Positions 40,221 to 50,707 are shown, counted from the stretch's first letter. The stretch: DNA of 64,000 nt from Pseudomonas viridiflava (GCF_900601905.1 NZ_UWFA01000380.1:124001-188000); one strand, 5' to 3'. Program-made: numbers and translations. The notes: generated by a model not told the origin, from the letters alone.

Positions 40221-41831
40221 TTAATCGACAGCCACTGGTGCCAAAAAGGCGGCTTCCAGCAGCTGCTGTGTATAAGGATGTTGCGGTGCGGCAAATATGC
40301 TTTGCGCGTCACCCTGTTCGACCACTTGGCCCTGCTTGACCACCATCAGCTGGTGGCTCAGTGCCTTGACGACAGCCAGGTCATGGCTGATAAACAAATA
40401 CGTCAGGTTGTACTTGGTTTGCAGTGAACGCAGCAGCTCCACCACCTGGCGCTGAACGGTCCGGTCGAGGGCCGAAGTCGGCTCGTCCAGCAGAATCAGC
40501 GCCGGTTTCAATACCAGCGCGCGGGCAATGGCGATTCTCTGCCGTTGCCCGCCGGAGAACTCGTGAGGGTAGCGGTGCCGGGTTTCTGGATCCAGACCTA
40601 CTTCCCTGAGCGCTTCGATAATGGCCACTTCTTGCTCGTGTGCCGTGCCCATGCGATGAATGCGCAGGCCTTCGCCCACGATTTCACTTACCGACATCCG
40701 CGGACTCAGGCTGCCGAACGGGTCCTGGAACACCACCTGCATCTGCCTGCGCAGCGGACGAATCTGCTGCTGAGACAGGCAGTCTAGCGTTTCACCCTGG
40801 AAACGTATGTCCCCTTGGCTACCAATCAGCCTGAGGATCGCCAGACCCAATGTTGATTTGCCCGAGCCGCTTTCGCCGACAATCCCCAGTGTCTGGCCCT
40901 TGGGCAGACTGAAGTGGATGCCGTCCACGGCCTTGACGTGATCGACGGTCTTTTTGAACAAGCCTTTTTTAATCGGAAACCAGACCCGCAGATCGTCCAC
41001 TTCCAGCAGCGGCGCGCCCGCAGCATTGGGCGAAGGCCCGCCGCTAGGCTCTGCGCCGAGCAGCACCTTGGTGTAAGGATGCTGCGGCGAACGAAACAGT
41101 TCGTCACAAGACGCTTGTTCGACGATACAACCGCGCTGCATGACACATACGCGGTTGGCTATTTGCTTCACCACGTTCAAATCATGGCTGATCAACAGCA
41201 GTGCCATGCCCAGCCGCGCCTGCAGATCCTTGAGCAGTTCGAGGATTTTCAACTGCACAGTAACGTCCAGCGCGGTGGTCGGTTCGTCGGCGATCAGCAG
41301 CTCCGGCTCGTTGGCCAGCGCCATGGCGATCATGACCCGCTGGCGCTGGCCGCCTGAAAGCTCGTGTGGCAGGGCTTTGAGGCGTTTGGCAGGCTCGGGG
41401 ATGCCTACCAGTTCCAGCAGCTCCAGGGTGCGCTGTGTGGCTTGCTTGCCGGTCAGGCCTTTATGCAGGCCGAGGACTTCGTTGATCTGCTTTTCGATCG
41501 ATTGCAGCGGATTCAAGGAGGTCATCGGCTCCTGGAAAATCATCGCAATGCGATTTCCGCGAATGCCCTGCAGCTTTTTTTCGCTCAGGGTCAGCAAATC
41601 CTGCCCGGCGTAGTGAATCGTGCCGCTGGGGTGGCGGGCCAGTGGGTAGGGCAGCAGGCGCAGGATCGAGTGCGCCGTGACGGATTTACCCGAGCCGCTT
41701 TCGCCGACCAACGCCAGGGTTTCGCCACGGCGGATATCGAAACTGATGTTTTCCACCACCCGCTGGCAGCGTTCGCCGGAGACGAACTCGACGGCCAGAT
41801 CGCGGATCTCGATCAGATTGTCCTGGTTCAT
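40221..41831 (-). CDS. yejF: Peptide ABC importer ATPase with two ABC domains (YejF)
   Basis: Energises uptake of short peptides and peptide-like compounds such as microcin C. The 536-aa protein fuses two ABC ATPases. The first has Walker A GESGSGKS, signature LSGGQRQR and Walker B LLIADEPTTALD. The second has GESGSGKST, FSGGQRQR and LILLDEPTSALD. Both sites look intact. The start at 41831 follows AAGGA; it is 1 nt after the yejE stop. Confidence 0.93.
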   Translation of the reverse strand: MNQDNLIEIRDLAVEFVSGERCQRVVENISFDIRRGETLALVGESGSGKSVTAHSILRLLPYPLARHPSGTIHYAGQDLLTLSEKKLQGIRGNRIAMIFQEPMTSLNPLQSIEKQINEVLGLHKGLTGKQATQRTLELLELVGIPEPAKRLKALPHELSGGQRQRVMIAMALANEPELLIADEPTTALDVTVQLKILELLKDLQARLGMALLLISHDLNVVKQIANRVCVMQRGCIVEQASCDELFRSPQHPYTKVLLGAEPSGGPSPNAAGAPLLEVDDLRVWFPIKKGLFKKTVDHVKAVDGIHFSLPKGQTLGIVGESGSGKSTLGLAILRLIGSQGDIRFQGETLDCLSQQQIRPLRRQMQVVFQDPFGSLSPRMSVSEIVGEGLRIHRMGTAHEQEVAIIEALREVGLDPETRHRYPHEFSGGQRQRIAIARALVLKPALILLDEPTSALDRTVQRQVVELLRSLQTKYNLTYLFISHDLAVVKALSHQLMVVKQGQVVEQGDAQSIFAAPQHPYTQQLLEAAFLAPVAVD

Positions 41832-41832
41832 G

Positions 41833-42852
41833 TCATTTCCTTGGGTCGAAAGCGTCGCGGGCGGATTCACCGATGAACACCAGCAGACTGAGCATCACGG
41901 CCAATACAGCGAAGGCGCTAATGCCCAGCCAGGGGGCTTGCAGATTTGATTTGCCCTGGGCGACCAGTTCGCCGAGCGATGGCGAGCCTGCGGGCAGGCC
42001 GAAACCGAGAAAGTCCAGGGCGGTCAGCGTGCCGATCGCGCCGGTCAGGATGAAGGGCATGAAGGTCATGGTCGAGACCATGGCGTTGGGCAGAATGTGA
42101 CGGAACATGATTGCGCCGTTTTCCATGCCCAGTGCCCGCGCTGCACGCACGTATTCCAGGTTGCGGCCGCGCAGGAACTCGGCGCGCACCACGTCCACCA
42201 GGCTCATCCAGGAAAATAGCAGCATGATGCCCAGCAGCCACCAGAAATTGGGTTGCACGAAACTGGCGAGAATGATCAGCAGGTAAAGCACTGGCAACCC
42301 GGACCAGATCTCCAGAAAGCGCTGGCCGATCAAGTCGACCCAGCCGCCATAGAACCCCTGCAAGGCGCCGGCGACCACGCCAATGATTGAACTGAGGATG
42401 GTCAGGGTCAGGGCGAACAGTACCGAAACCCGGAAGCCGTAGATCACCCGGGCCAGTACGTCACGGCCCTGATCGTCTGTGCCCAAAAGGTTCTGCGCAG
42501 AAGGCGGAGCAGGGGCCGGGACTTTCAGGTCGTAGTTGATGCTCTGGTAGCTGAACGGGATCGGCGCCCACAAGGTCCAGCCGTCTTTGGCCGCCAGCAG
42601 TTCCTGGATGTAAGGGCTTTTGTAATTGGCTTCCAGGGGGAATTCCCCGCCAAAGGTGGTTTCCGGGTAGCGCTCGAAGACCGGGAAGTACCAGCTGCCG
42701 TCATAGCGCACGGCCAGTGGTTTGTCGTTGGCGATCAGCTCCGCACCCAGGCTCAGGCCAAACAGGATCAGGAACAGCCACAGCGACCACCAGCCGCGTT
42801 TGTTGGATTTGAAACGTTCGAAGCGGCGACGATTCAGAGGAGACAACTTCAT
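41833..42852 (-). CDS. yejE: Peptide ABC importer permease YejE
   Basis: A 339-aa permease of the DppC/OppC class. It has an N-terminal helix (WWSLWLFLILFGLSLGAEL), a periplasmic insert and five C-terminal helices. Family features include LLGTDDQGRDVLARVIYGFRVS and the EAA loop YVRAARALGMENGAIMFRHILPN. Separated by 1 nt from both yejB and yejF, a tightly coupled arrangement. Confidence 0.93.
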   Translation of the reverse strand: MKLSPLNRRRFERFKSNKRGWWSLWLFLILFGLSLGAELIANDKPLAVRYDGSWYFPVFERYPETTFGGEFPLEANYKSPYIQELLAAKDGWTLWAPIPFSYQSINYDLKVPAPAPPSAQNLLGTDDQGRDVLARVIYGFRVSVLFALTLTILSSIIGVVAGALQGFYGGWVDLIGQRFLEIWSGLPVLYLLIILASFVQPNFWWLLGIMLLFSWMSLVDVVRAEFLRGRNLEYVRAARALGMENGAIMFRHILPNAMVSTMTFMPFILTGAIGTLTALDFLGFGLPAGSPSLGELVAQGKSNLQAPWLGISAFAVLAVMLSLLVFIGESARDAFDPRK

Positions 42853-42853
42853 A

Positions 42854-43927
42854 TCAATGTTTCCTGCTTTCGAAGTCGATGCGCGGGTCCACCAGTGTGT
42901 AGGTGATGTCACCGATCAGTTTCACCACCAGCCCCAGCAGGGTGAAGATGAACAGGGTGCCGAACACCACCGGATAGTCGCGGTTGATCGCTGCTTCAAA
43001 GCTCATCAGGCCCAGACCGTCGAGGGAGAAGATCACTTCCACCAACAACGAGCCGGTGAAGAAAATACCGATGAATGCGGACGGGAAACCGGCAATCACC
43101 AGCAGCATGGCGTTACGGAACACATGGCCGTACAGCACGGCGCGGTTGCTCAGCCCTTTGGCCTTGGCAGTGATCACGTATTGCTTGCCGATTTCGTCGA
43201 GAAAGCTGTTCTTGGTCAGCAGGGTCATGGTGGCGAAGTTGCCGATCACCAATGCCGTGACCGGCAAGACCAGATGCCAGAAATAATCGAGGATTTTGCC
43301 GCCCAGGCTCAGTTCGTCGAAGTTGTTCGAGCTCAGGCCGCGCAGAGGGAACCAATCGAAATAACTGCCGCCGGCAAACATCACGATCAGCAGGATCGCG
43401 AACAGAAAGGCCGGGATGGCATAACCCACGATGATTGCCGAGCTGGTCCAGACATCGAAGTGGCTGCCGTGTCGGGTGGCTTTCGCGATCCCCAGCGGGA
43501 TCGACACCAGGTACATGATCAGCGTGCTCCATAACCCGAGGGAAATGGACACCGGCATCTTCTCGACTATCAGGTCGATGACCTTGGCGTCACGAAAGAA
43601 ACTGCTCCCGAAATCCAGCTGCGAGTAGTTCTTGATCATGATCCACAAGCGCTCCGGCGCCGACTTGTCGAAGCCGTACATCTTCTCGATTTCCTTGACC
43701 AGCGCCGGGTCCAGTCCCTGGGCACCGCGGTAGTTGGAACCGGCAACCGACACCTCGGCACCGCCACCCGCAATCCGGCTGGTGGCGCCATCGAAGCCTT
43801 CGAGTTTGGCGATCATCTGCTCGACCGGCCCACCGGGAGCAGCCTGAATAATGACGAAGTTGATCAGCAAAATGCCGAACAGCGTCGGGATGATCAACAG
43901 CAAGCGCCGGAAGATATAAGCCAGCAT
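42854..43927 (-). CDS. yejB: Peptide ABC importer permease YejB
   Basis: A 357-aa permease of the DppB/OppB class. The first helix ([22 protein letters not shown]) is followed by [11 protein letters not shown] and a long periplasmic segment typical of YejB. The EAA loop is [24 protein letters not shown]. The start at 43927 (MLAYIFRR) is the family N-terminus; an upstream in-frame start lies inside the preceding gene and is rejected. Confidence 0.93.
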   Translation of the reverse strand: MLAYIFRRLLLIIPTLFGILLINFVIIQAAPGGPVEQMIAKLEGFDGATSRIAGGGAEVSVAGSNYRGAQGLDPALVKEIEKMYGFDKSAPERLWIMIKNYSQLDFGSSFFRDAKVIDLIVEKMPVSISLGLWSTLIMYLVSIPLGIAKATRHGSHFDVWTSSAIIVGYAIPAFLFAILLIVMFAGGSYFDWFPLRGLSSNNFDELSLGGKILDYFWHLVLPVTALVIGNFATMTLLTKNSFLDEIGKQYVITAKAKGLSNRAVLYGHVFRNAMLLVIAGFPSAFIGIFFTGSLLVEVIFSLDGLGLMSFEAAINRDYPVVFGTLFIFTLLGLVVKLIGDITYTLVDPRIDFESRKH

Positions 43928-43928
43928 A

Positions 43929-45788
43929 TTATTGCTCCATCCCGGCCGGGGAAGCGCCCGGTTCCGAGGCTGGTTGCACAGGCGGCGCCGGACGAGCGTC
44001 AGGCTTGTACCACCAGGTATTGGTGCCAATGTCCGACAGCGCTTTCACGCCAGGGTGGGCGATGTGATCCCAGTACGCCACGCGCCAGGTCTTGATGTGC
44101 CAGTTCGGAAGCACGTAAAAGCCCCACAGCAGTACGCGATCCAGCGCTCGGGCATGGTCCACCAGCTCCTGTCGGGAGTCGGCATTGATCAGGCCATCCA
44201 CCAGGGTGTCCACCGCCGGGTCTTTGAGGCCCATGAAGTTGCGACTGCCGGACCGGTCGGCGCTGACCGAGTGAAAATACTCGCGCTGTTCGTTGCCGGG
44301 CGAGCTGGACTGCGGAAAGCTGCTGACAATCATGTCGTAGTCCCGGGAACGCAGGCGGTTGACGTATTCGGCGCTGTCCACCCGGCGGATGGTCAGTTCG
44401 ATGCCCAGATCGCTGAGGTTGCGTTTGTAAGGCAGCAGGATACGTTCGAACTGGGTCTGGGCCAGCAGAAACTCCAGTTTCATCGGGTTGCCCTGGGCGT
44501 CGCTCATCTTGTCGTTCTTGACCGTCCAGCCGGCCTCTTGCAGCAACTGGAAGGCACGGCGCAGCTGCGGGCGGATCATGCCGCTGCCATCGTTGACCGG
44601 CAGTGTGAATGCTTCGCTGAAAACGCGCTCGGGGATCTTGCCGCGCAGGGGCTCGAGAATTTTCATCTCCTCGGCCGACGGCAGGCCGCTGGAGGCCATT
44701 TCCGAATTGTCGAAATAGCTTTCGGTGCGGCTGTAGGAACCATTGAACAGCTGTTTGTTGGTCCATTCGAAGTCCAGCAGCAGGGTCAGCGCTTCACGGA
44801 CTTTCGGGTCCTGGAACAGCGGGCGACGCAGATTCATGACAAAACCCTGCATCCCCTGAGGATTGCCATTGGGCAGCTCTTCCTTGATCAGGCGGCCTTC
44901 GCGCACGGCGGGTGTGTCGTAGGCGGTGGCCCAGTTCTTCGCGCTGGTTTCCAGCCAGTAGTCAAACTGCCCGGCCTTGCCTGCCTGCAACGCCACATCG
45001 AAGTCGCGATAGTAGTCGTAGCTCATGACATCGAAGTTGTACTGCCCGCGATTGATTGGCAGGTCCTTGGCCCAATAATCCTTGACCCTCTCATAACGCA
45101 CCGAACGACCGGCCTTGACCTCGGCGACTTTGTAGGGGCCGCTGCCCAGCGGGAAGTCGAGATTGCCCTTGTTGAACTCGCGGGTCGCCCAGAAATGTTT
45201 GGGCAGCACCGGCAACTGGCCGAGGATTAAGGGCATTTCCCGGCTCTGGTTGTCCTTGAACTTGAACAGCACCCGCAGCGGATCCTCGACCACTACCTGC
45301 TCGACACCGGCGTAGTAGGCGCGGTACATCGGAGCGCCGTCCTTGATCAGGGTGTTGAACGAGAACTCGACGTCTTCGGCGCGGATCGGGTGGCCGTCAT
45401 GGAAGCGCGCTTCGGGGCGCAGGTAGAAGCGCACCCAGGAGTTGTCCGGGGCCTTTTCGATCTTGCTGGCGATCAGGCCATATTCGGTCATCGGCTCGTC
45501 CAGGCTGGAGCGGGCGAGCGTGTCATAGATCAAACCGACGTCTTCGGCGGGCGTGCCCTTGTTGATGAACGGGTTGAGGCTGTCGAAACTGCCGAACCCG
45601 GCCTGGCGAAACTGCCCGCCCTTGGGCGCATCCGGGTTCACATAGTCAAAATGCTTGAAATTGACCGGGTACTTGGGCGCTTCGTCGTACATGGTCACGG
45701 CGTGCTGAGGCGCCGCTTGAACGGTACAGGCCAGCCCGGCAAGGAAGAGGCCGCCAGCCTGCATCAGCAGGGAACGCAAAACGGTCAT
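43929..45788 (-). CDS. Peptide-binding protein 2 of the Yej-type importer
   Basis: A 619-aa exported family-5 solute-binding protein (YejA/DppA/OppA superfamily). A signal peptide spans about 1-25 ([19 protein letters not shown], then APQHAV). The family motif around [18 protein letters not shown] and the conserved [30 protein letters not shown] are present. The start overlaps the stop of the preceding binding-protein gene (ATGA). With its tandem paralogue it gives the importer two alternative binding proteins. A Pro/Ala-rich tail ends it. Confidence 0.92.
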   Translation of the reverse strand: MTVLRSLLMQAGGLFLAGLACTVQAAPQHAVTMYDEAPKYPVNFKHFDYVNPDAPKGGQFRQAGFGSFDSLNPFINKGTPAEDVGLIYDTLARSSLDEPMTEYGLIASKIEKAPDNSWVRFYLRPEARFHDGHPIRAEDVEFSFNTLIKDGAPMYRAYYAGVEQVVVEDPLRVLFKFKDNQSREMPLILGQLPVLPKHFWATREFNKGNLDFPLGSGPYKVAEVKAGRSVRYERVKDYWAKDLPINRGQYNFDVMSYDYYRDFDVALQAGKAGQFDYWLETSAKNWATAYDTPAVREGRLIKEELPNGNPQGMQGFVMNLRRPLFQDPKVREALTLLLDFEWTNKQLFNGSYSRTESYFDNSEMASSGLPSAEEMKILEPLRGKIPERVFSEAFTLPVNDGSGMIRPQLRRAFQLLQEAGWTVKNDKMSDAQGNPMKLEFLLAQTQFERILLPYKRNLSDLGIELTIRRVDSAEYVNRLRSRDYDMIVSSFPQSSSPGNEQREYFHSVSADRSGSRNFMGLKDPAVDTLVDGLINADSRQELVDHARALDRVLLWGFYVLPNWHIKTWRVAYWDHIAHPGVKALSDIGTNTWWYKPDARPAPPVQPASEPGASPAGMEQ

Positions 45789-47614
45789 TGGGTCTTCTCC
45801 AGGGATTTAAGCCACCACGCGCGCAGCCCCAGGGTATAGGGCGGGGTGGTGACCATGGCGAACCGGTTTCGGTAAGCCAGACGATGATTGTTCAGGTACC
45901 AGTTGGGAATCATGTAGTGCTGCCACAGCAGGACGCGATCCAGCGCACGGGCCGCAGCCACTTGCCCGTCGCGGGTTTGCGCGCCAAGCAGTTGATTGAG
46001 CAGCCCGTCGACTACCGGGTTGGCGATGCCTGCGTAATTCTTGCTGCCTTTGATGTCAGCCTGGCTGGAATGAAAATATTGCCACTGCTCAAGGCCCGGG
46101 CTCAGCGTCTGCGCCATAGTCATGCTCACCATGTCGAAGTCGAACTGGTCCAGACGCTGCTTGTACTGGGCGCGATCCACTGTGCGCAGCCCGGCGTCGA
46201 TGCCGATGCGTCGCAGGTCTTCGATAAACGGCTGGAAGATTCGTTCCAGACTGGGGTTTACCAGCAGGATTTCAAAGCGCAGAGGTTGATTGGCGGCGTT
46301 CACCAGGCGCTGATCCGACCACTTCCAGCCCGCTTCGGCGAGCAGCTTCAGGGCTTTGCGCATGGTCTCGCGCGGGATACCGCCGCCGTCGGTTTTCGAT
46401 ACGCTGAAGGGCTGGGTAAACAGGCTGGCGGGCAACTGCTCGCGATACGCCGAGAGCATCAGCCATTCGGCGCCCGTGGGCAGGCCGGTGGCAGAGAATT
46501 CGCTGTTGGGGTAGTAACTCAAGGTGCGGCTGTAGGCATCGCTGAACAGCGTGCGGTTGGTCCACTCGAAGTTGAACATCAGCCCCAGGGCTTCACGCAC
46601 CCGCACATCGGCAAACGCGCTGCGACGGCTGTTCATGAACAGGCCCTGGGTCTGGGTCGGGATCTTGTGCGGGATCTGCGCCTTGATCACCTGACCATCG
46701 GCCACGGCAGGGAAGTTGTAGCCGGTGGACCAGTTCTTGGCCTGGTGCTCGATGTAAATGTCGAACTCACCGGCCTTGAAGGCTTCGAAGGCCACGTCAT
46801 TGTCCCGGTAAAACTCCACTTCCACGCGGTTGAAGTTGTACTTGCCGCGATTGACCGGCAGGTCTTTGCCCCAGTAATCCTTGACCCGCTCGAACACCAG
46901 CTGCCGACCGGGCATGACCTTGGTGATGCGATACGGACCGCTGCCCAGTGGCGGCTCGAACGTGGTGGCCTTGAAGTCGCGGTCTTTCCAGTAGTGCTGC
47001 GGCAGCACCGGCAACTCGCCCAGGCGCAGGATCAGCAGGGGGTTGCCTGCCCGTTTGAAGACGAAGCGAATGCGCTGGCGATTGAGAATGTCGACCCGCT
47101 GCACCTCCTGCAAGGCCGTGCGGTATTGCGGATGTCCGTCTTTAAGCAGCGTGCGGTAGGAAAAGGCCACGTCGTAGGCCGTGATGGGTTGGCCGTCGTG
47201 AAAACGAGCCTGGGGGCGCAGGTTGAACACCACCCAGCTGCGATCTTCACTGAACTCGACGCTCTGGGCGATCAGGCCGTAACTGGAGATGGGCTCATCG
47301 CCGGAAGGGTCGTACTGCCCGGTGCCCACCATCAGCGTTTCGTTGAGCTCATTGACGCCGTATTGCAGGAAGTTGCCGGTGGACACCGGGCTGCTGCCTT
47401 TGAAGGTGTAAGGGTTCAGGGTGTCAAACGTGCCAAACGCCATCATTCGCAAGGTGCCACCTTTCGGCGCCTCGGGATTGACCCAGTCGAAGTGCGTGAA
47501 ACTGGCCGGATACTTGAGCACGCCGAATTGCGCATAGCCATGGCTTTCGCTGATGGCCGCGCAGGCAGGAAAGCTCAAGACCAGGCTTAGGGCGAACAGG
47601 AAGGGACGTATCAC
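45785..47614 (-). CDS. Peptide-binding protein 1 of the Yej-type importer
   Basis: A 609-aa exported family-5 solute-binding protein, clearly paralogous to the next gene. Shared blocks include HFDWVNPEAPKGG, ARFHDGQPITAYDVAFSY, GSGPYRITKV and RVKDYWGKDLPVNRGKYNF. Signal peptide: FLFALSLVLSFPACA. The start is taken as GTG 47614 (VIRPFLFALS). The frame stays open to 47884, but that extension runs into a non-coding repeat and would bury the signal peptide. No strong ribosome site is seen, so the start is moderately certain. First gene of the importer operon. Confidence 0.88.
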   Translation of the reverse strand: MIRPFLFALSLVLSFPACAAISESHGYAQFGVLKYPASFTHFDWVNPEAPKGGTLRMMAFGTFDTLNPYTFKGSSPVSTGNFLQYGVNELNETLMVGTGQYDPSGDEPISSYGLIAQSVEFSEDRSWVVFNLRPQARFHDGQPITAYDVAFSYRTLLKDGHPQYRTALQEVQRVDILNRQRIRFVFKRAGNPLLILRLGELPVLPQHYWKDRDFKATTFEPPLGSGPYRITKVMPGRQLVFERVKDYWGKDLPVNRGKYNFNRVEVEFYRDNDVAFEAFKAGEFDIYIEHQAKNWSTGYNFPAVADGQVIKAQIPHKIPTQTQGLFMNSRRSAFADVRVREALGLMFNFEWTNRTLFSDAYSRTLSYYPNSEFSATGLPTGAEWLMLSAYREQLPASLFTQPFSVSKTDGGGIPRETMRKALKLLAEAGWKWSDQRLVNAANQPLRFEILLVNPSLERIFQPFIEDLRRIGIDAGLRTVDRAQYKQRLDQFDFDMVSMTMAQTLSPGLEQWQYFHSSQADIKGSKNYAGIANPVVDGLLNQLLGAQTRDGQVAAARALDRVLLWQHYMIPNWYLNNHRLAYRNRFAMVTTPPYTLGLRAWWLKSLEKTQ

Positions 47615-47727
47615 GATCCAGACGGCTTGGGCTTTTGGGTCGGTAACATTAACAGCTTGTATCGACTGGAAAAAGGGTGGGGGAGGTAAGTGCAGGTGCT
47701 GGCGGAGTGAGGCGCATTTTTTCCGTA

Positions 47728-48034
47728 CATATCCATTACTGCGGTAACGGCTACTTATGGTTGCGCTTTTACAGCGCCTCACTTTTGATAGAACCGGAAT
47801 GCCGGCCCAGTCAGAAGTAAGCAAAACGCTCTTGCCCCACCACTCGGTCCCTCGCTGGCGCTCGGCATACCCGTACTCCGACATTGATTCGGCGGGCCGC
47901 CGCGAAGGGCCATCCCTGGCCCAGCGCCGCTAAACCGGCATCCATGCCCTGCTTTTCAGTAAAGGGCGCCCCGCCGAATCAATATCGGCTTCCGGCCAGC
48001 GTGGTTTGACGGGGCGCCCAAGATCAAAAGCAAA
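47728..48034. repeat. Non-coding repeat tract, third copy of the 38.4-39.3 kb family
   Basis: 47728-47826 matches the ~99-bp end unit at 38452-38550 and, reversed, 39235-39332. It continues with CCACTCGGTCCCTCGC (about 47839-47854), a nested palindrome (47883-47983), and TCCGGCCAGCGTGGTTTGAC (47991 on), which in the ppiD-fabI tract follows at 38593 without an intervening palindrome. The 626-nt gap between the peptide-binding gene and mltD holds this repeat and a REP pair; no gene is seen. Confidence 0.68.
47883..47983. repeat. Nested palindrome, second copy
   Basis: Outer arms ATTGATTCGGCGGG (47883-47896) and CCCGCCGAATCAAT (47970-47983) pair perfectly over 14 bp. The interior shares GGGCCATCC, TGGCCCAGCG and GGCATCCATGCC with the palindrome at 38946-39046, but the outer-arm sequence is different. 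Confidence 0.72.
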
Positions 48035-48086
48035 GACGAGGCGGCCTGAAAGCCGACCTGGTTCTCTGGGTATACCGCTTACTCCG

Positions 48087-48172
48087 TTGGAGCGAGGCTT
48101 GCCCGCGAACCAGACGCATCGGTTCGTCAGCAATACCGCGTCATCGTTCATCGCGGGCAAGCCTCGCTCCAA
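48087..48172. repeat. REP inverted pair (REPIN-like)
   Basis: Arms TTGGAGCGAGGCTTGCCCGC and GCGGGCAAGCCTCGCTCCAA. The centre (AACCAGNCGNNTCGGT then CAGCAATACCG) closely resembles the pair at 14916-15002, so these two are recent relatives. It lies 3' of mltD. Confidence 0.85.
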
Positions 48173-48241
48173 CAGGTGATCTTCGGTAGGAGCCAACAAG
48201 GCGGCTTCTCCCACAGGGTCAGCGCCTTTCCCGACAGCGCA

Positions 48242-49828
48242 TCAATGCGGCAAATAAACAGTCAATGTCTGGCCCGGCTTGAGTGCCGAACCGGTTCGAG
48301 GGTTCCAGCGCTTGAGATGTTGCATCTCGACATTGAAACGCTTGGCGACCAGGTACATCGAGTCACCTTTCTGGATCTTGTACTGCATCGACTTCTTGTC
48401 AGCCGATTTTGCGCTGGCCGTCGCCGTGCTTCTGGCCTTGACCGTGTTGTCTTCCATCACCAGCGTCTGACCGACCTTCAGGTTCTGTCCGGACAGCTTG
48501 TTCCAGTGCTGCAAGTCCTTGACATCGACCTTGTTGGTCTTGGCAATGAGGGACAGGTTGTCGCCAGCTTTGACCGTGTAGTTGCGGCTGCGGGCCGGTT
48601 TTGCGGTACTGGCCAATTCTTCGAACACCGGTTGCGCAGGGCGCATGCCGGGCTGGCTCGGGATAGTCAGCGACTGACCAACGCTCAGGTTGTTGCCCGC
48701 AAGCTTATTACTGCTCTTGAGGGAGCTGACCGACACCTGGTAACGGCTGGCAAGGCTGGCGAGGGTATCGCCCTTGCGCACCCGATATTGCTGCCAGTCG
48801 ACCAGTTCCTGCGGCTTCATGTTCGACAGGCTGGCAGTGAGCAATTGTTTCTTGGACGTCGGCACCAGCAGATGTTGCGGGCCGTCAATGGTCAGGCGCT
48901 TCTTGAACGCCGGGTTGAGCTGGATCAGTTCGTCTTCATCGATGTCTGCCATGGCGGCGACCTTGGACAGGTCCATGCGCTGGTTCAGCTCGACGACTTC
49001 GAAGTACGGCTGGTTGGCGATCGGGTTGAGATTGACGCCGTAGGCCTCGGGAGCCAGCACCACTTGCGACAAGGCCAGGAGTTTAGGCACGTAGTCCTTG
49101 GTTTCCTGAGGCAGTGGCAGGTTCCAGTAATCGGTTGGCAGGCCGAGCTTTTCGTTGCGTTCGATGGCGCGGCTGACCGTGCCTTCGCCCGCATTGTAAG
49201 CCGCCAGGGCCAGCAGCCAGTCGCCATTGAACATGTCGTGAAGGCGGCTCAAGTAGTCCATTGCCGCGCCGGTGGAGGCCTGAATGTCACGGCGCCCATC
49301 GTAGAAGCTGGTCTGGCGCAGGTTGAAGTAACGCCCGGTGGACGGGATGAACTGCCACAGGCCAACCGCATTGCTGCGCGAAACCGCCATCGGGTTATAG
49401 GCGCTCTCAATGACCGGCAGCAGCGCCAGCTCCAGCGGCATATTGCGCTCTTCGAGACGCTCCACGATGTAGTGCATGTACAGGCTGCCGCGTTCGCCTG
49501 CGTTCTCCAGGAACGAAGGGTTGTTGGCGAACCACAGGCGTTGTTGGTCGATGCGCGGGTTCAGGTCGTTGCCTTGTTGCAACTGAAAGCCCTGACGCAT
49601 GCGCTCCCAGACGTCCTGCGGTGGGGCAAGGGGAGCGGGTTTATGACTCAGAAAGATCGGTTTTTGCTTGATCCCCGCTGCCAGATTCGGCGCGCGTTGG
49701 GTACTGCTCGGTTCAATATGGCTGGTGGTCTGACAGCCCGCGAGTGTAGCGCTCACGGCGACAGCGATAGCTTGAGCCAACCGAGTCAATGCGTCTGAAT
49801 TGAGGGTGCTGCTTATAGATGACGACAT
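48242..49828 (-). CDS. mltD: Membrane-bound lytic murein transglycosylase D with LysM repeats
   Basis: Cleaves peptidoglycan glycan strands to anhydromuropeptides from the outer-membrane inner face. The 528-aa lipoprotein has a lipobox LAGC (C32) and a lysozyme-like SLT domain with the catalytic Glu in LPVIESAYNP and GLWQFIPSTGRYF, LALAAYNAGEG. Three LysM glycan-binding repeats start near 345 (YRVRKGDTLASLA), 412 (YTVKAGDNLSLIA) and 479 (YKIQKGDSMYLVA). Upstream gloB is in the same direction, 99 nt away. Confidence 0.95.
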   Translation of the reverse strand: MSSSISSTLNSDALTRLAQAIAVAVSATLAGCQTTSHIEPSSTQRAPNLAAGIKQKPIFLSHKPAPLAPPQDVWERMRQGFQLQQGNDLNPRIDQQRLWFANNPSFLENAGERGSLYMHYIVERLEERNMPLELALLPVIESAYNPMAVSRSNAVGLWQFIPSTGRYFNLRQTSFYDGRRDIQASTGAAMDYLSRLHDMFNGDWLLALAAYNAGEGTVSRAIERNEKLGLPTDYWNLPLPQETKDYVPKLLALSQVVLAPEAYGVNLNPIANQPYFEVVELNQRMDLSKVAAMADIDEDELIQLNPAFKKRLTIDGPQHLLVPTSKKQLLTASLSNMKPQELVDWQQYRVRKGDTLASLASRYQVSVSSLKSSNKLAGNNLSVGQSLTIPSQPGMRPAQPVFEELASTAKPARSRNYTVKAGDNLSLIAKTNKVDVKDLQHWNKLSGQNLKVGQTLVMEDNTVKARSTATASAKSADKKSMQYKIQKGDSMYLVAKRFNVEMQHLKRWNPRTGSALKPGQTLTVYLPH

Positions 49829-49927
49829 TGGCTGGGAGATAGTTCCAGGCGAAAATGTCGGGCGATTCTAGGAACAGCCCTGCCAACGGTCAACCTTTGA
49901 GGGTTTTTGTGTCATCGCCCGCGTCCC

Positions 49928-50707
49928 TCAGAAGTTGTCTTTCCACGCCCTCAAGGCAGCAAAAATCTCGCTTGGCGACTGATTGGGGGTACCGGTCCGT
50001 TCGTCAGCTTTTTCTTTAACAGATGTTTCATTAGTACGAATGAATGGGTTTGTGAGACGTTCCAGAGCTAGATTTGAAGGCAGGCTGATCCGATTTTCGC
50101 TGCGCCACCGTGTCACTTGAGCCAGCCTTGCGGCGACGTCGGCGTTGCGCGGCTCCACGGCCTGGGCGAAGCGCAGATTGCTCAGCGTGTATTCATGAGT
50201 GCAGTACACCAGGGTGCTGTCCGGCAGTTCGTTCAAGCGGCTCAAAGACTGATGCATTTGCGCCGGGGTGCCTTCGAACAAGCGGCCGCAACCGGCAGCA
50301 AACAGGGTGTCGCCGCAGAACAGCAGGGGCGTGGGCAGGCCCGCGTGATAAAAGGCTATGTGCCCCAGGGTATGGCCGGGTACGGCGAACACCTCGAAGT
50401 CCAGGCCCAGAACGTTGATGCGGTCGTTGTCGATCAAGTCGACATCGCGCGCGGGGATTTTTTCGTTGGCAGGTCCAGAGACCTTGGCGCCGGTGTGCTG
50501 TTTGAGCTGGGCAACACCGCCGACATGATCGTGATGGTGGTGAGTGACCAGAATGTCGCACAGGGTCCAGTCCGGATGGCGCGCCAGCCAGTCGAGCACC
50601 GGGGCAGCGTCACCGGGATCGACCACGGCACAACGTTTGCTGGAAGGATCTTGTAACAACCAGATGTAGTTGTCGGTAAAAGCGGGCAATGCATCGATCT
50701 GTATCAT
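49928..50707 (-). CDS. gloB: Hydroxyacylglutathione hydrolase (glyoxalase II)
   Basis: Hydrolyses S-lactoylglutathione to lactate in methylglyoxal detoxification. The 259-aa metallo-beta-lactamase-fold protein has the binuclear metal motif [22 protein letters not shown] and the [17 protein letters not shown] block, with [16 protein letters not shown] 50707 gives the standard [16 protein letters not shown] start. It diverges from the methyltransferase-like gene. Confidence 0.95.
   Translation of the reverse strand: MIQIDALPAFTDNYIWLLQDPSSKRCAVVDPGDAAPVLDWLARHPDWTLCDILVTHHHHDHVGGVAQLKQHTGAKVSGPANEKIPARDVDLIDNDRINVLGLDFEVFAVPGHTLGHIAFYHAGLPTPLLFCGDTLFAAGCGRLFEGTPAQMHQSLSRLNELPDSTLVYCTHEYTLSNLRFAQAVEPRNADVAARLAQVTRWRSENRISLPSNLALERLTNPFIRTNETSVKEKADERTGTPNQSPSEIFAALRAWKDNF

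Noticed and set aside
47615..47884. N-terminal extension of peptide-binding protein 1
   Set aside because: The extension lies in a repeat tract and would place the signal peptide about 90 residues inside the protein.
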